Positions 23,246 to 34,692 of a DNA stretch of 64,000 nt are shown one piece after another. The notes under the pieces are model-generated. The model ran no database searches. It was not told the origin of the DNA and saw only the letters and a program-made list of their open reading frames with translations. The first letter of the stretch is position 1. Each line of letters opens with the position of its first letter. Location: contig CM060950.1 of assembly GCA_030765055.1 (NCBI GenBank), positions 274,073,968 through 274,137,967 of the forward strand, given 5' to 3'. This DNA is from Mantis religiosa (Eukaryota > Arthropoda > Insecta > Mantodea > Mantidae). A program made the translations under genes and the position numbers.

Positions 23246-26200
23246 GTATTAAACTGCTCATGTTTTATAAATAAAGAAAAGGGTAGAGTTGGTTCACAAA
23301 ACAGATGTACATAAACTGAAATATTTTGATTGTGAAATTTTAAGGCATCAGGCATTGCCTTACATTTTTCATAACATTTTCATTTTCTGATGCTCAGTTC
23401 AAGAGGTTAGATGTTGTCGTGCATATCCTCTCCCCCCCAAAAAAATCTAATTAATAAAGAAGGGAAGATGTTGAAGTGGCCAACAATTTTAATTAGAGAT
23501 AACAGATGATTTGACATATTGCCACGCCAAATATAATGTATATAGTGAGTTTTCCATAAACAGCTTATGAAATCCTCTTTAATCTCGAGTTTGCATTGCT
23601 GGAAAAACATGAAAGATGGAGAAAAATTGTTTTATTAAATTGTGCAATTTATGCCTGTTCTTTTGTTTTTGTGGAGCTTATGTGTGAGATGCACTATTGC
23701 ATATGTAAATAGCATGATATTGGGTGTTGCAGTTAAAAGCAGCAGCATTCTTCTTGTAGATGAATTACATGTTGATTGCTTGAAATCCCATTACTTTATC
23801 AAATTAAGTAATCTCCTGTAACATTGACAGCTTTATGCAATAACTGATTGTTGGTATTCCTCTGTTAGCATTTCAGTTAATTTTATCAGTTGAATTATAT
23901 GTGTCAGTTCTACAAAGTGACAACATAAGAAAGAGGAATATTGTAGAACAATATGTGACGACAGGTCTTCATTTAAGTAAACCTAAGAAATTTAAGCTTT
24001 ACAGGTTTTGGTTAAAAGATAGTGTGTTGCAGTACAATTGCAAGATTAAAATGGCAAATAGTTGATTCAGTTTGCAAATCGGTAGACCATTTCCAAATAG
24101 TCATTCATAATCCAAAACAAAGGTTGTGTCGAAATTTCGCTTGAAGGGAACTTAAACTTCAAGTTCATCAAGAAGCCCAAGGAGTTCACCAAACCAACAT
24201 TCAATAGTTGACATCAGCTGAAGTTGTTAAGGAAGGTCCTAACAAAACGGTTCTAGTTAAACACTAGGAATGAATGGAGCATTGAGTGCTAGTTTGACTC
24301 AAAATTAATACATTAATATGCTTCATAATTTGCTAGGAATAGCTTGTATGCATGTGAGTAAGCAGTGAGACATAAATACATTCATAAATTTGTTCTCCAG
24401 AGTATTCCTCCTCCTAATAACCTCTTACACCGTACCCCTCAGATACCGACAGCCAGTGATATATAGTTCCAGCTAACAAGTCCTTTGTCTCCACTGAATT
24501 AAGGCAAACCGATTGGCCAGGAAGACAAGCACACCCAATGCCCTCTTATGGACAGGATTCCAAATTCAACAGAGACAGGCACTTAAGTAGAAGCCATTAT
24601 GGGAACCTCAAACCCTGCACCTGCAGCCACTGTCTGAGCGTAGAAGCATTGACTGCCTCATATTATTGCCCAAACAGTAGGATACAAGATTCTGGAAATC
24701 CTGCACTTCAAGGAGAGGGACTGAGTCCAAGAACCAACAACATGCATGGCAAACAACAGTTTTAGAGAAAAAGGTGTGCAAGAGCTATAATATTTTCCAC
24801 TGCAGGAAACAACTTACCACCACAAAATCAAAGGATAATTATTGGTACCATTGCATAAAGTAAGACAAGGAGTCCATACTTAATTATTTGCCCATTTGCT
24901 TAGTGATGTTTAAAATAACTCAAAACTAAGTTACTTGTAATATTAACAATTTTGAGAAGTGATAAACTAATGGGCATAAAAATTAAGTCAAAAATGGAAG
25001 AAAGTATAGTCATCAACAATAGCCAAAGTGTCAGAAGTGAGATAACAGATGACAGGCAGATATGAATTCACCAGCTCGTAGTCAAGACTCTGGAAATAAA
25101 GTGGACAGGCAGATAACAACAGATATGGGTCACGAGCCTTCTACCTGCTCAGAGTTGCAACAGAATGTGCAGGTAGGAACCAAATAAATACTGTATTTGC
25201 TACAGCAGCTAAGAGAGCAGATAAATCTGAATCACAGCTTGTGGGAAGAAATCAAAGTAATAACATTTGTGAACAAATGAGGCTGAATCATAGTGGTATA
25301 CAGGGCCAGGTTAGCCAGCAAATTAATCAGAATAATAATAGTATACTAGAACAAATTAATCAAGCTAGCAAAGGAATAAGAGTAAGGGTTAAAGAATATT
25401 TTGGTGTTAGACATGCTGAGCAGAAAAGACATTTCTAGAATACTTAGAAGAAAAAAGAGAAAATAGACAACATTCATGCGAGTCAGGAAAATTAACAGAC
25501 TAGAGTTGATAGTATTAGTGCAGAGGTAGAATCTGAGGTTTTTGTCTTTAAAAATGAGCTCATTGGCAATTAAAACCTGAAACAGTTGTTTTAATTTCAG
25601 CCCCAAAAATATAATTGTTATTTTTGTATTTGTTCTAAATTTGTTTTAAAATGTTTAAAAAGAAATCATTATGAATTTTTGGAAGTGTTTGTGAAGTGAA
25701 CGAGATTTATTAATGAGGATGAAAAACATGTGATAGAGTGAGTTATGAATAGAAAAGAATCAATGATGTTAATTTGTTTTAATGATGTTGTAAGGAGTTC
25801 AAAATTATTTGGAATAATGTTTGAATGTTAAATTGTCTAAAATAAGTTTTGAGAAAGCAATTATAAAATTAAATAAATAGAAGGATTGTATTGGTCTTTA
25901 CATATGATGTAAAAAGGAAATGTTTAGTTACTATAGTGATGGCAAAATCAGTTTTCATTACTACACAAATATAACTATTTGAAACAGTAACTTCATTATC
26001 TTAAAAGAAATTGATGTAAGTTTTTCTTATTAATTGCTGAGATCGATTTCGTAAACTCATGCTTATATCTCCAGTCACCAACAACTGTATGGTCAATGCT
26101 TCCATCAGTAGAGGTTACTATGTTTTTGCCAGTATTGACAAAATCTGAAATCAAAACAAACTTAAAAACAGAATCAACTGTTGGTATTTCAAAGTATTTT

Positions 26201-26526
26201 AAAATACTTATTTTATTTATAAAGCTATAAAATTCACTGTAGAAACTGAAACTAATGGGTAGAATTCCATACATGTTACTTGCTGGTTCTGTTGGCGTAA
26301 TTCTGGCAGAGAGTGCGCCAGCCCGCTCCCGTTAAGGTACCGCCATGGGGCAGTCTGGTCGCTCAGGGAACGCTCTAGCTCCAAAATTTTGGTACCATTT
26401 CTGTTCTCTGGCCTCATATTTCAGTAAAATATACTTTACCATTTCCTTGGCTCATAAACACAAATATATATGGGTTCTATTTACACAGGCCCATTTTCTA
26501 ACTTGCGTCTTTTATCATTGTTGCAG
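23246..26526 (+). other. Intron with TE debris
   Basis: 3.3 kb between GTATT and TGTTGCAG. It contains the PLE tail at 24110-24305. At 25200-25440 an open stretch rich in Asn/Gln (QINQNNNSILEQINQ) could be an old gag or coiled-coil relic. A GC-rich patch at 26280-26420 is of unknown origin. No further exon is recognised. Confidence 0.45.
24110..24305 (+). repeat. PLE 3' tail fragment
   Basis: Shares AACTTCAAGTTCATCAAGA, AAGGAAGGTCCTAA, AATGGAGCATTGAGT and TAGTTTGACTCAAAA, in order, with 3040-3210. It is a second copy of that PLE 3' end, with no coding sequence left. Confidence 0.6.
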
Positions 26527-27003
26527 GTGATGCCTTCAACCTCAAATAACCAGTGCCAGGTAGTTACAAGTGATAGAAAAGCTCGTGGCAACAGTTTCAG
26601 CAGTCATAAACTGAACGATTATGGACAACAGCCCCAGAACTACTGGGTTAGTAATGGTAGCTACATGAGTGGAAGTTTCCAAACATCTGTTAAGACGTGG
26701 TACAATGTAATTCCACCTCAGCTCTTCTCTCCAACCCAACCTTTCTGCCCACCCCCTCCCTTTTGTCCACCCCCCCACATTTTGACTTTCCCCCCTTACT
26801 ACCCAACCCCCCCTTACTGCCCAACCACCCCTTACTGTCCAACCCTGCCTCCATATCACCACCAGCAATTGGTAAGATGTCCTCCTGGCAGTACCTGGAA
26901 TGGCCCTGTTTCCCCTCAGCAAAAACATTGGCAATCCAACAGCCATGGCAACAAAAAACACCAAAACCATAAAAATAAAAAAAATAATAAGTCTGAATTA
27001 TAA
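26527..27003 (+). CDS. Terminal exon of the host gene, Pro/Tyr/Cys-rich C-terminus
   Basis: After the TGTTGCAG acceptor the frame runs 158 codons from VMPSTSNNQ to the TAA at 27001-27003. A polar Ser/Asn-rich segment leads into PPQLFSPTQPFCPPPPFCPP and then short tandem units of the type YYPTPPYCPTTPYCPT. A Gln/His-rich linker and a strongly basic Lys/Asn/His tail follow, ending KNKKNNKSEL. No catalytic domain is visible; the tail looks intrinsically disordered and could bind RNA or SH3/WW partners, which is inference. AATAAA at 27064 is a possible early poly(A) signal. The phase agrees with the exon at 23128-23245. Confidence 0.6.
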   Translation: MMPSTSNNQCQVVTSDRKARGNSFSSHKLNDYGQQPQNYWVSNGSYMSGSFQTSVKTWYNVIPPQLFSPTQPFCPPPPFCPPPHILTFPPYYPTPPYCPTTPYCPTLPPYHHQQLVRCPPGSTWNGPVSPQQKHWQSNSHGNKKHQNHKNKKNNKSEL

Positions 27004-27720
27004 TCAAATGTGGTAACTGCTGTTGCCACCAGCTACCTGGATGTGAGGCAAATTATATTTTACTAATAAAAGTATTGTATGTTATTTATCAGTGTGGTTT
27101 GTGAACTTTTAATTTCTCAACTAAATATTACCTATTGAAAGAAATTCTGATTAGGTATTAATTAGACTTCTATAACCATATGACACAAACTACATAAAGA
27201 GTTAGAAGTAATTTATATTAGGTGTGAGGTAAATTTGCTACAGTAACATGATATTTCATCGGTGTGATTTATAAAACATTGATTATATTGTTATTTGTTT
27301 CTGTTAAACTTGAGAATGAAAGGGAATAAGAGTTCAGTATTTTTAAAATATAGTCTAACAAATGAAAGCCAGGAACAATTTTTGGTTGGTTGAAGTAGTT
27401 TGTATTAGAGCCATTGTTGTAATATGCTGTACCTGAAAAATGTCTTCCCTTCAGATAGCTGGTAGTCATAAATCTGTACAAATGAACTGAATTATCTGTT
27501 TTAAAAGAAGCAAAATATTTGCTATTCAGAGTTTTATGTAACAGCACAGTTTTATGTATGGAATACAAACTAACGCCCATCTTTCATAGTTGTTCAACTG
27601 AATTACTGAATGCATTGTTCAGTAGAATAAACTTGAATATGTGATATTGCTTTTGCTAAAGAAATTTTAATTCTATTGAAGTTAGTTTGTTAATTGAGAT
27701 ATTAAACATATATTAATAAT
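27004..27720 (+). other. Probable 3' UTR or flank of the host gene
   Basis: AT-rich non-coding sequence directly after the stop, with AATAAA near 27064. The transcript may extend into the repeated block that follows. Confidence 0.4.
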
Positions 27721-28560
27721 TATTCTACGTTATGTTAAATAAGTGTGAATTTGTGCCAGTGACTACAAGAGGTAACAGAGCACAGGAGGTTACAATATGC
27801 AAAAATAAATAAATAGCTTAACTTTGTTGTGGCTGTGAATACCCTTTCTTTGGTAAGCCAAAATTTTAAGTGTACTGTTGCATTTTAATGTGGGCAATTC
27901 CAAAATGGCTGTATTAATTCCTTGATTTGTATTGATTTCTATAACATGTAATATTTTTGCAGTCACCATGGTGCCTGTATACATAGTAATAAAGAAGCTG
28001 GGGAAGTTTTCAGTTTTGGGAAAGCTCTCACATTCCAACAAAGCATGCTTAGTTTTATTCCAGGCTTCTTAAGCATGAAAACATTTTGCTTTGATAGGTT
28101 CTGACTGTGCTTAGCAAACTCAGAGCTTATACTTAAGTTTTCATTGTCAAAAGGGCATCCAAAAGAAAGTGGTGCTGCTTAAGAGCAACTTCCTGCAAGT
28201 GTGTGCAAATTTGCATTTTTTATAACAAAGAACTAAACTGTTATATGCATATAGAGAAATATTTGTAAGAAAGCTATTGTATATAAATATTAGATTTTAA
28301 TATGAAACCAAAGATAACTTTTTGAAGGGAGAAGCTTGTACTTTATTCAGATATGAAATTTCCACTGTTGGTTTCTATGCTTGGTGTTCATAAGAAACAT
28401 GTTATTAATTTTTGCAGACATGTAGTTGTATTGTGCAACATTTAGGACAAGAGTTTCGTTGTTGCTATTACTGCTGTTTTGCATTTTAGCTGTCATAATT
28501 TCTGTGTACAGCCCCAAATGGTGGTTTTAGCATAAAATGAACTTAAGTTTCTTACTTGAG
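27721..28560 (+). repeat. ~800 bp duplicated non-coding block, copy 1
   Basis: Shares long near-identical stretches with 41756-42600 and 43206-44010, such as CCCTTTCTTTGGTAAGCCAA, AATAAAGAAGCTGG, TTGCTTTGATAGGTTCTGAC, TTAAGAGCAACTTCCT and GCCCCAAATGGTGGTT. It has no ORF. It lies in the 3' flank of the host gene, so it may be 3' UTR or a downstream regulatory region. Confidence 0.7.
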
Positions 28561-28570
28561 ATATGTTAAA

Positions 28571-28622
28571 TCGGGACATATTTAAGGGGGGGGTCCAGGT
28601 GGTCCGGACCCTCCCCCCAAAT
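28571..28622. repeat. Probable hAT element end, G/C-run palindrome
   Basis: A run of eight Gs, GTCCAGGTGGTCCGGACC and then CCCTCCCCCC form an imperfect hairpin around the perfect palindrome GGTCCGGACC. This G-run/TCCGGA/C-run layout is known from the ends of some hAT elements. No matching second end is seen nearby. Confidence 0.4.
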
Positions 28623-28720
28623 AAACTGTCGTTTCAATTTTGTAATAAATAGTTTAAATAAAGCTCGCTTTAAAATAAATCAAAAAAGTTTATTCAAGCT
28701 TCTCATCTTAACGTCTCTAT

Positions 28721-29214
28721 TGTCACCCGAACGTCGGAACACCCTATAGAGCGGGCAAGCAGGGGACGGTCGGCGTTTGCCCCGCCCCCTCGTTTGTCTT
28801 GTGGCGTCGGCGAGGGGTGGCTGGGAGAAAAAACATCACTGCGCCGTCTCTTTCTGTTCCACCTGTGTTCTCGAACTTACGGGATATTTCATCTAATCTA
28901 GAACCTTCCAGATCGGCTAGCTGACCCTATATAAGCAACACGTCGGGCAAGAGGAGTCAGTCAGTCAGTTAGTCAGTTCTTGGCGTAAGAATGCAGTGCT
29001 AGTGTACGACGAGAAGCCTGTGCGAGTGCATCGGAGGATTGTACGTAATTACGAGTGCAAGTGAAATTGTAACGGACGAACTGGTGAATCGTAATTGTGT
29101 GCATTACGTAATTCTGTGTAATTGGCAAGTGTCAAACTGTAAGTCGGTGGAAATAAAGAACATTTTTTGAGTGGTGCAATTGGACTTTTCATTTCACGAA
29201 CCCACAAAGTCACA
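28721..29214 (+). repeat. 5' LTR of element B
   Basis: 494 bp, TGTCACCC to GTCACA. A CCTATATAAGC promoter motif lies at 28926-28936, followed by a GTCAGTCAGTCAGTTAGTCAG run, and an AATAAA signal is near 29151. In the 3' LTR the TATA motif is mutated to CTATAGAAG. Confidence 0.9.
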
Positions 29215-29215
29215 T

Positions 29216-29233
29216 TGGTGTCCGGAAGCGGGA
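29216..29233 (+). promoter_or_regulatory. Primer-binding site, tRNA-Leu-like
   Basis: TGGTGTCCGGAAGCGGGA follows the LTR after one base. It is related to the PBS of A and C; the tRNA identity is inferred. Confidence 0.55.
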
Positions 29234-29256
29234 CAACATCACCGAACATTACAACC

Positions 29257-30610
29257 ATGGACGCGGCATTGGAAAAGATTTTGGAGAAGATGATGGAAAT
29301 GAAGGCCGAACTGACATCGGAAATGAAGACGGCAAATGACAACATCACCGAGAAAATGGAAAAGAATTTGGAGACGGCAAATAACAACTTGGCCGCGAAG
29401 ATGAACGAGTTAACAACAAAAACAGAAGCGGCAAATGACAACCTGGCCGCAGAGTTGAAGCAAATGAAGACGGCCAACGACATCACGGAGAAGATGGAAG
29501 AAATGAAGGCCGAAATATCAGCGCAGACGGAAGGAAAGAAGACCGAATTAACAGCGAAGACGGAAACGGCAAACAACAACTTGGCCACGACAATGACCGC
29601 AAAGATGGCCGAACTGACCGCGGAAATGAAGGTGGCGAACGAAGCTCTCACCGCCAAATTTGAAGAGCAGTTGGCCAGCGTGAGGGATGACGTGACGGAG
29701 CTGGGCAAGCGGATGGGCCAAGAGGACGTGCGCGCCGAGGACCTGGCGAACCGCTTCAATGACCTAGAGGAAAAGGCCGACAGTAACGCCAAGTCCCTGA
29801 ACGCCATGGCGGAAGACGTCGAAGACCTTGCTAACCGCGTTAACAACCTGGAAGGAAAGGCCGACAGCAGCGTCAAGTCCCTGAGCGCCATGGTGGAGGA
29901 CGTCGTCGGCAGGAGGTTGAAGGATTTTGAAGGCCGACGCGCCGGGATGCGACACATCTGCGCGCGTCAAACCTCCCAAGTATGACGGCGCGTCAACGTT
30001 TGAGGTCTTCCACCGCCAGTTCGACACAGTGGCCAAGCACAACAGATGGTCACCGGAGGAGGAGGCCACACAGTTAATAGCCAGCCTCCAGGGAGGGGCC
30101 GCGGAAGTCCTAAACGCGGTGCGCACAGCGGCGGCGCCCAAGGACATCTGGGAGGCCCTGGAGAATCGCTTCGGGACCCACCGCTTAGCCGCAGCATACC
30201 GCAGCCAGCTAAAGGCAAGACCACAGCAGCCGTGGGAGACGCTGCAGGAGTTCGCCATAGCGATTGAGCAGCTGACTGGCCAATCCTTGGTTGACCTGCC
30301 ACTGGAGTTCGTATCCCGGGAAGCCGCCTATAACTTTGTCGACCGGGTACGGGACACGGAGATTCGTCAGCGCCTAATGCTCGGCGATTATAAAACCATC
30401 CACGAGGCGCTGACAGCGGCATTAAGGATGGAGGCGGCCAAAGTAACATCTATCCCGACGTCGAGAACGAGGAATGTCCGCTACGCCGGAGACAGAAGTC
30501 CAGCTGAGGGACCCCGGCGAGCACCTAGTGGCCTGTGTTGGGGGTGTGGACAGCCCAGACACCTGCAGAGAGACTGCCCACACCAGAAAGGGCAGCCGGA
30601 AAACGAGTAA
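29257..30610 (+). pseudogene. gag of element B with one frameshift
   Basis: ATG at 29257 (MDAALEKILEKMMEMKAEL) starts a ~230-residue coiled coil of repeated KTANDNITEKME/NNLAAKM-like units. An extra T in the TTTT run near 29927 shifts the frame relative to element C. The second frame (29927-30610) gives KPPKYDGASTFEVFHRQFD, IASLQGGAAEVLNAV, IWEALENRFGTHRLAAAY and LGDYKTIHEALTAAL, ending with the zinc knuckle CWGCGQPRHLQRDC. Gly before the knuckle His is Arg here. The stop TAA is at 30608-30610. Gag is the particle protein; the knuckle binds RNA. Confidence 0.85.
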
Positions 30611-30885
30611 GGCCCGTCGTGGAGAGGGGCACGTCGGCGCCATCACCACCATCCCCTCGAGTGACACTGCGCGCCGTCAGCCAGCCTGTGGATGACAGCC
30701 TCATCGCGGACTGTTGGGTAAAAGGAAAGCCGTGCCACGTGCTGGTGGACACCGGGGCGGCTGTGACCATCATCAGACCTGACGTGGCGAAGGGTTTGCC
30801 GACAAGGAAGCCGAGCCAACCATACCAGCTTGTCACGGCATCGGGCGACACCTTGCCTGTGGAGAGAGGGCCCTGCTGGAGCTGA
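30535..30885 (+). CDS. Aspartic protease domain of element B (start of pol, -1 frame)
   Basis: This frame overlaps the end of gag by 76 bases and lies -1 to it. It contains CHVLVDTGAAVTIIRPDV at about 30739-30792, the retropepsin DTGA active site, followed by KPSQPYQLVTASGDT. Translation probably reaches it by -1 slippage near the gag stop, so the Met at its start is not meaningful. A one-base deletion just after GDTLPVE puts the last residues out of frame, and the ORF ends at 30885. The protease would cut Gag and Pol. Confidence 0.75.
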   Translation: MLGVWTAQTPAERLPTPERAAGKRVRPVVERGTSAPSPPSPRVTLRAVSQPVDDSLIADCWVKGKPCHVLVDTGAAVTIIRPDVAKGLPTRKPSQPYQLVTASGDTLPVERGPCWS

Positions 30886-30887
30886 AC

Positions 30888-33800
30888 TTGGGACTGAGTG
30901 CCGTGCATCTGTGGGTGCTCGTCGCGAAGGTGGCTGAGGAGGTGATTCTGGGACTGGATGCCCTCAGGATCCACGAGGCGACGATCGACGTCAGCAAGAA
31001 TGTCCTGCGGCTTAACGGAGAAGAGGTTATACTCCGTCAACCAGAAGAGCGCCTTGGAATTTGGAGGGTCGTCTTGGACGAAGACGTGGTTGTCCCCGCG
31101 AGGAGCGAGGTGGTGGTGACGGCGCGACTGGAGGGCCAGAGAACCAGGAACATGATGCTGGACCAGAACACGCCTGTACACGAACTGTGTGTAGCCAGGA
31201 CGTTACTGCCGTGCCGAGAGGAGGTGCCCGTGAGACTGCTAAATTCAACGGACACCGATCACGACGTCAAGGCCGGGATTGAGTTGGGAACGTGCGAGCC
31301 CGTGGTGAGCGTAACAGCTATCGACAAGACACAGGAGCCGGCGTCAAAGCAATACCTGGGGCCCCGGCTAGAAGGCTTAGTGGAGAGGGCGGCCGACCAC
31401 CTAACCGCAGAACAGCTGGAGAATGTTCGACAACTGCTAAGACGGTATCAGCGCGTCTTCAGCCAAGGTGATAGTGACTACGGCCGCACGGACAAAGTGC
31501 TTCACCGCATCGACACCGGGGACGCTCAGCCTATTCGGCAACCACATACACGTGTTCCGCTGGCGAAGCCAGGGGCGGTACGGGACATGCTGGAGGACAT
31601 GAGATCCAGGGGAGTGATTGAAGAGTCTGACAGCCCTTGGTGTTCCCCTGTAGTTTTGGTGACGAAAAAGAACGGCGAGCTGCGCTTCTGCGTGGACTAC
31701 AGAAAGCTGAACGCCGTCACCCGGAAGGACTGTTTTCCCTTACCCCGGATTGACGACACCCTGGACACGCTAGCTGGTGCACAGTGGTGCTCGACCCTGG
31801 ATCTGAAGTCGGGCTACTGGCAGGTTGCTCTAGACCCGAGAGACAAGGAGAAGACCGCATTCTCGACGGGCCAAGGGCTCTGGCAGTTCACGGTTATGCT
31901 CTTTGGCCTCTGCAACGCACCAGCCACCTTCCAGCGCCTCATGGAGTCAGTGATGAGAGGGCTGAAATACGATGCCTGCCTGCTATACCTGGACGATATC
32001 ATCATCGTCGGGAAGACTTTTGAAGATCACCTCGAGAATCTGAGTAAGGTGCTACAGAGACTGCACGCGACCAACTTGAAGCTGAACGCAAAGAAGTGCC
32101 AGGTCTTCCGCAAGGAAGTTAACTACTTGCGCCACGTAGTCTCAGCAACCGGAGTGGCCACAGACCCGGAGAAGACAAAGGCCGTGAGAGATTGGCCTCG
32201 CCCAAGGGATAAGAAAGAGCTGCGCAGTTTCCTCGGGCTGTGCAGTTATTACCGCCGCTTCATAAAGGGGCTCTCCAACATCGCCAAACCCCTCTCCCGC
32301 CTGACAGAGGAACACCGGCCTTTTGTGTGGACGGAGGACGCCGAAGACGCTTTCCAGCACCTGAAGGAAACCCTGTGTAGTGCTCCAATTTTGGGTTTCC
32401 CACAACTGGGTGGCGCCTTCATTGTGGATACCGACGCCAGCGACCATTGCATTGGAGGTGTCCTATCGCAGATCCAGGACGGCCATGAGCGGCTGATAGC
32501 CTACTACAGCAAGACGCTATCCAAGGCAGAGAAGAACTACTGCGTCACGCGACGGGAGTTACTAGCGGTAGTAAAGACATTGGAGCACTTCCTCAAGTAC
32601 CTGTACGGTCAGCCATTCCACCTGAGGACTGACCATTCCGCCCTAACCTGGCTATTGAGCTTGAAGAATCTGGAAGGCCAGACAGCACGTTGGGTCCAAA
32701 GGCTGCAGGAGTACGACTTCACCTCGGAACATCGTAGAGGGAAGAGCCACGGTAACGCAGACGCCATGTTCCGAAGACCCTGTCCAGAAGAGTGTGGCCA
32801 GTGCACAAGAGTGGAAGAGAAGGAGCGTGCCGCAGCAGTCCGAGTAGTTGTGGCAAAGCCTGCGGACGGCTGGGATAGCGCAGGCCTGAGGAGGGAGCAG
32901 TTGGCGGACGCAGATTTGGGGCCACTCTTGAGGGAAGTGGAGGAATGGACGAGAGAAACCTGGCAGGACATCGCACCGAGGAGCGCCACCTACAAGTCGT
33001 ACTGGGCCCAATGGGACTCGTTGAAGACCAGAGAGGGCGTGCTCTTCCGGGTATGGGAATCACCCGATGGGAAGACGCAGAGAGAGCAGTTGGTACTTCC
33101 CCGGAGTAAGGTCCCGGAGGTCTTGGAGGAAGTGCACGGCGGTACTTCGGGAGGAAACCTGGGAGCGAACCGAACGATTGACAAACTACGGCAGCGCTAC
33201 TTCTGGCTGAGACTCCGAGCAGATGCTGAGAGATGGTGCCGTCAGTGTCACGCGTGCGCGGCGAGTCGTGGCCCCCAGACTAGGGGCCGGGGTCGCATGC
33301 AGCAGTACAACGTCGGAGCGCCATTCGAACGGATCGCCGTTGACATTGCTGGACCATTCCCAGTTTCCGACCGAGGCAACAAGTACCTAATGGTGGTCGT
33401 GGACTACTTCGTTAAGTGGCCGGAGGTGTATGCCATCCCAAACGAAGAGGCGAAGACAATCACGGACTGCCTCGTGGAGCAAGTGTTCTGTCGATTTGGC
33501 GTGCCGTTAGAGCTACACAGTGACCAGGGTACCAACTTTGAGTCCAACCTAATGAAGGAGGCACTACAAAGGCTTGGGGTGAACAAGACCCGCACGACTC
33601 CTCTACATCCCCAGTCGGATGGCATGGTCGAAAGATACATCAAGACCTTAGAGGAACACCTGAGGAAGGTCGTGGCCAGCCATCAGCGAGACTGGGAGGT
33701 CAAGGTACCACTGTTCTTGCTGGCCTACCGCTCGTCTACACACGACACAACTGGGTTGACGCCAGGCAGCTTAATGTTCGGCCGAGAGTTACGCCTCCCT

Positions 33801-34184
33801 TGAGACCTGGCTTTTGGAAGCCCTTCGGTAGCGAGACAGCCAGCGACCGAGTATGTGGAGAACTTGGTGGACCATCTCCCCGACATGCACGAGATGGCTC
33901 GCCAGAACATCCAGAAGGCGAGCGACCGCATGAAGACCAGGTATCACAGGCAAGCCAACAGCCAAGGCTACCAGCAAAGTGACCTGGTCTGGTTGTACCG
34001 CCCTACCGGGACTAAGGGACGCTGCCCGAAGCTCCAGCAGCCTTGGCAAGGACTGTACCGGGTGGTGAAGAGGATTAAGGACGAGGTCTACCGCATCCAG
34101 AAGGTTCCCCGAGGGAAGATGTTGGTGGTGCACATGGATCGCCTGGCACGCTACGATGGTGCTATTCGGGACGACCAGCTTTGA
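30888..34184 (+). pseudogene. pol of element B: RT, RNase H, integrase (971-codon ORF plus tail after a TGA)
   Basis: Open from 30888 to the TGA at 33801-33803, then open again in the same frame to 34184. Numbered from the Met at 30888: RT motifs CVDYRKLNAVT, DLKSGYWQV, FGLCNAPATFQ and YLDD at 367-370; RNase H DTDASDHCIGG from Asp514 and RTDHSALTWL; integrase zinc finger with His750, Asn757 in place of the second His, then CRQCHAC; catalytic Asp819 (VDIAGPFP), Asp879 (HSDQGTNF) and Glu915, a D,D35E spacing. The TGA replaces a Cys codon present in element C. The C-terminal LVWLYRP, RVVKRI and VVHMDRLARYDG blocks follow it. Confidence 0.9.
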
Positions 34185-34195
34185 GGAGGGAGCAG
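34183..34195 (+). other. Polypurine tract of element B
   Basis: GAGGAGGGAGCAG immediately precedes the 3' LTR and overlaps the pol stop. It is identical to the tract in element A. Confidence 0.7.
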
Positions 34196-34688
34196 TGTCA
34201 CCCGCACGTCGGAACACCCTATAGAGCGGGCAAGCAGGGGACGGTCGGCGTTCACCCGCCCCCTCGTGTGTCTTGTGGTGTCGGCGAGGGGTGGCTGGGA
34301 GAAAATACATCACTGCGCCGTCTCTTTCTGTTCCACCTGTGTTCTCGAACTTACGGGATATTTCATCTAATCTAGAACTTTCCAGATCGGCTAGCTGACC
34401 CTATAGAAGCAACACGTCGGGCAAGAGGAGTCAGTCAGTCAGTTAGTCAGTTCTTGGCGTAAGAATGCAGTGCTAGAGTACGACGAGAAGCCTGTATGAG
34501 TGCATCGGAGGATTGTACGTAATTACGAGTGCAAGTGAAATTGTAACGGACGAACTGGTGAATCGTAATTGTGCGCAATACGTAATTCTGTGTAATTGGC
34601 AAGTTTTAAACTGTAAGTCGGTGGAAATGAAGAACATTTTTTGAGTGGTGCAATTGGAATTTTCATTTCACGAACCCACAAAGTTACA
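34196..34688 (+). repeat. 3' LTR of element B
   Basis: 493 bp ending GTTACA, followed by CTAT, which matches the bases before the 5' LTR. Confidence 0.9.
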
Positions 34689-34692
34689 CTAT

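Larger units (their letters stand above)
28721..34688 (+). mobile_element. Ty3/gypsy LTR retrotransposon B, nearly complete
   Basis: LTRs at 28721-29214 and 34196-34688 are flanked by the 4-bp duplication CTAT (28717-28720 and 34689-34692), which proves insertion as a unit. By eye the LTRs differ at about 18 positions and one indel over ~493 bp, indicating a fairly recent insertion. The order is PBS, gag, protease, RT, RNase H, integrase, polypurine tract, with no envelope ORF. Three small lesions break the coding frames: a gag +1, a protease/RT junction -1, and a TGA late in pol. Confidence 0.95.

Noticed and set aside
24538..24765. 75-codon ORF with several Cys residues within the intron
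   Set aside because: No recognisable domain, no clear splice sites in phase with neighbouring exons, and surrounded by repeat debris.
25996..26274. Minus-strand 92-codon ORF
   Set aside because: No motif recognised; AT-rich and probably chance or unidentified TE debris.
29049..29957. 302-codon minus-strand ORF opposite gag of element B
   Set aside because: It is antisense to the coiled-coil repeats of gag; the periodic plus-strand code keeps the complement open. The same holds for minus ORFs opposite A and plus ORFs opposite C.
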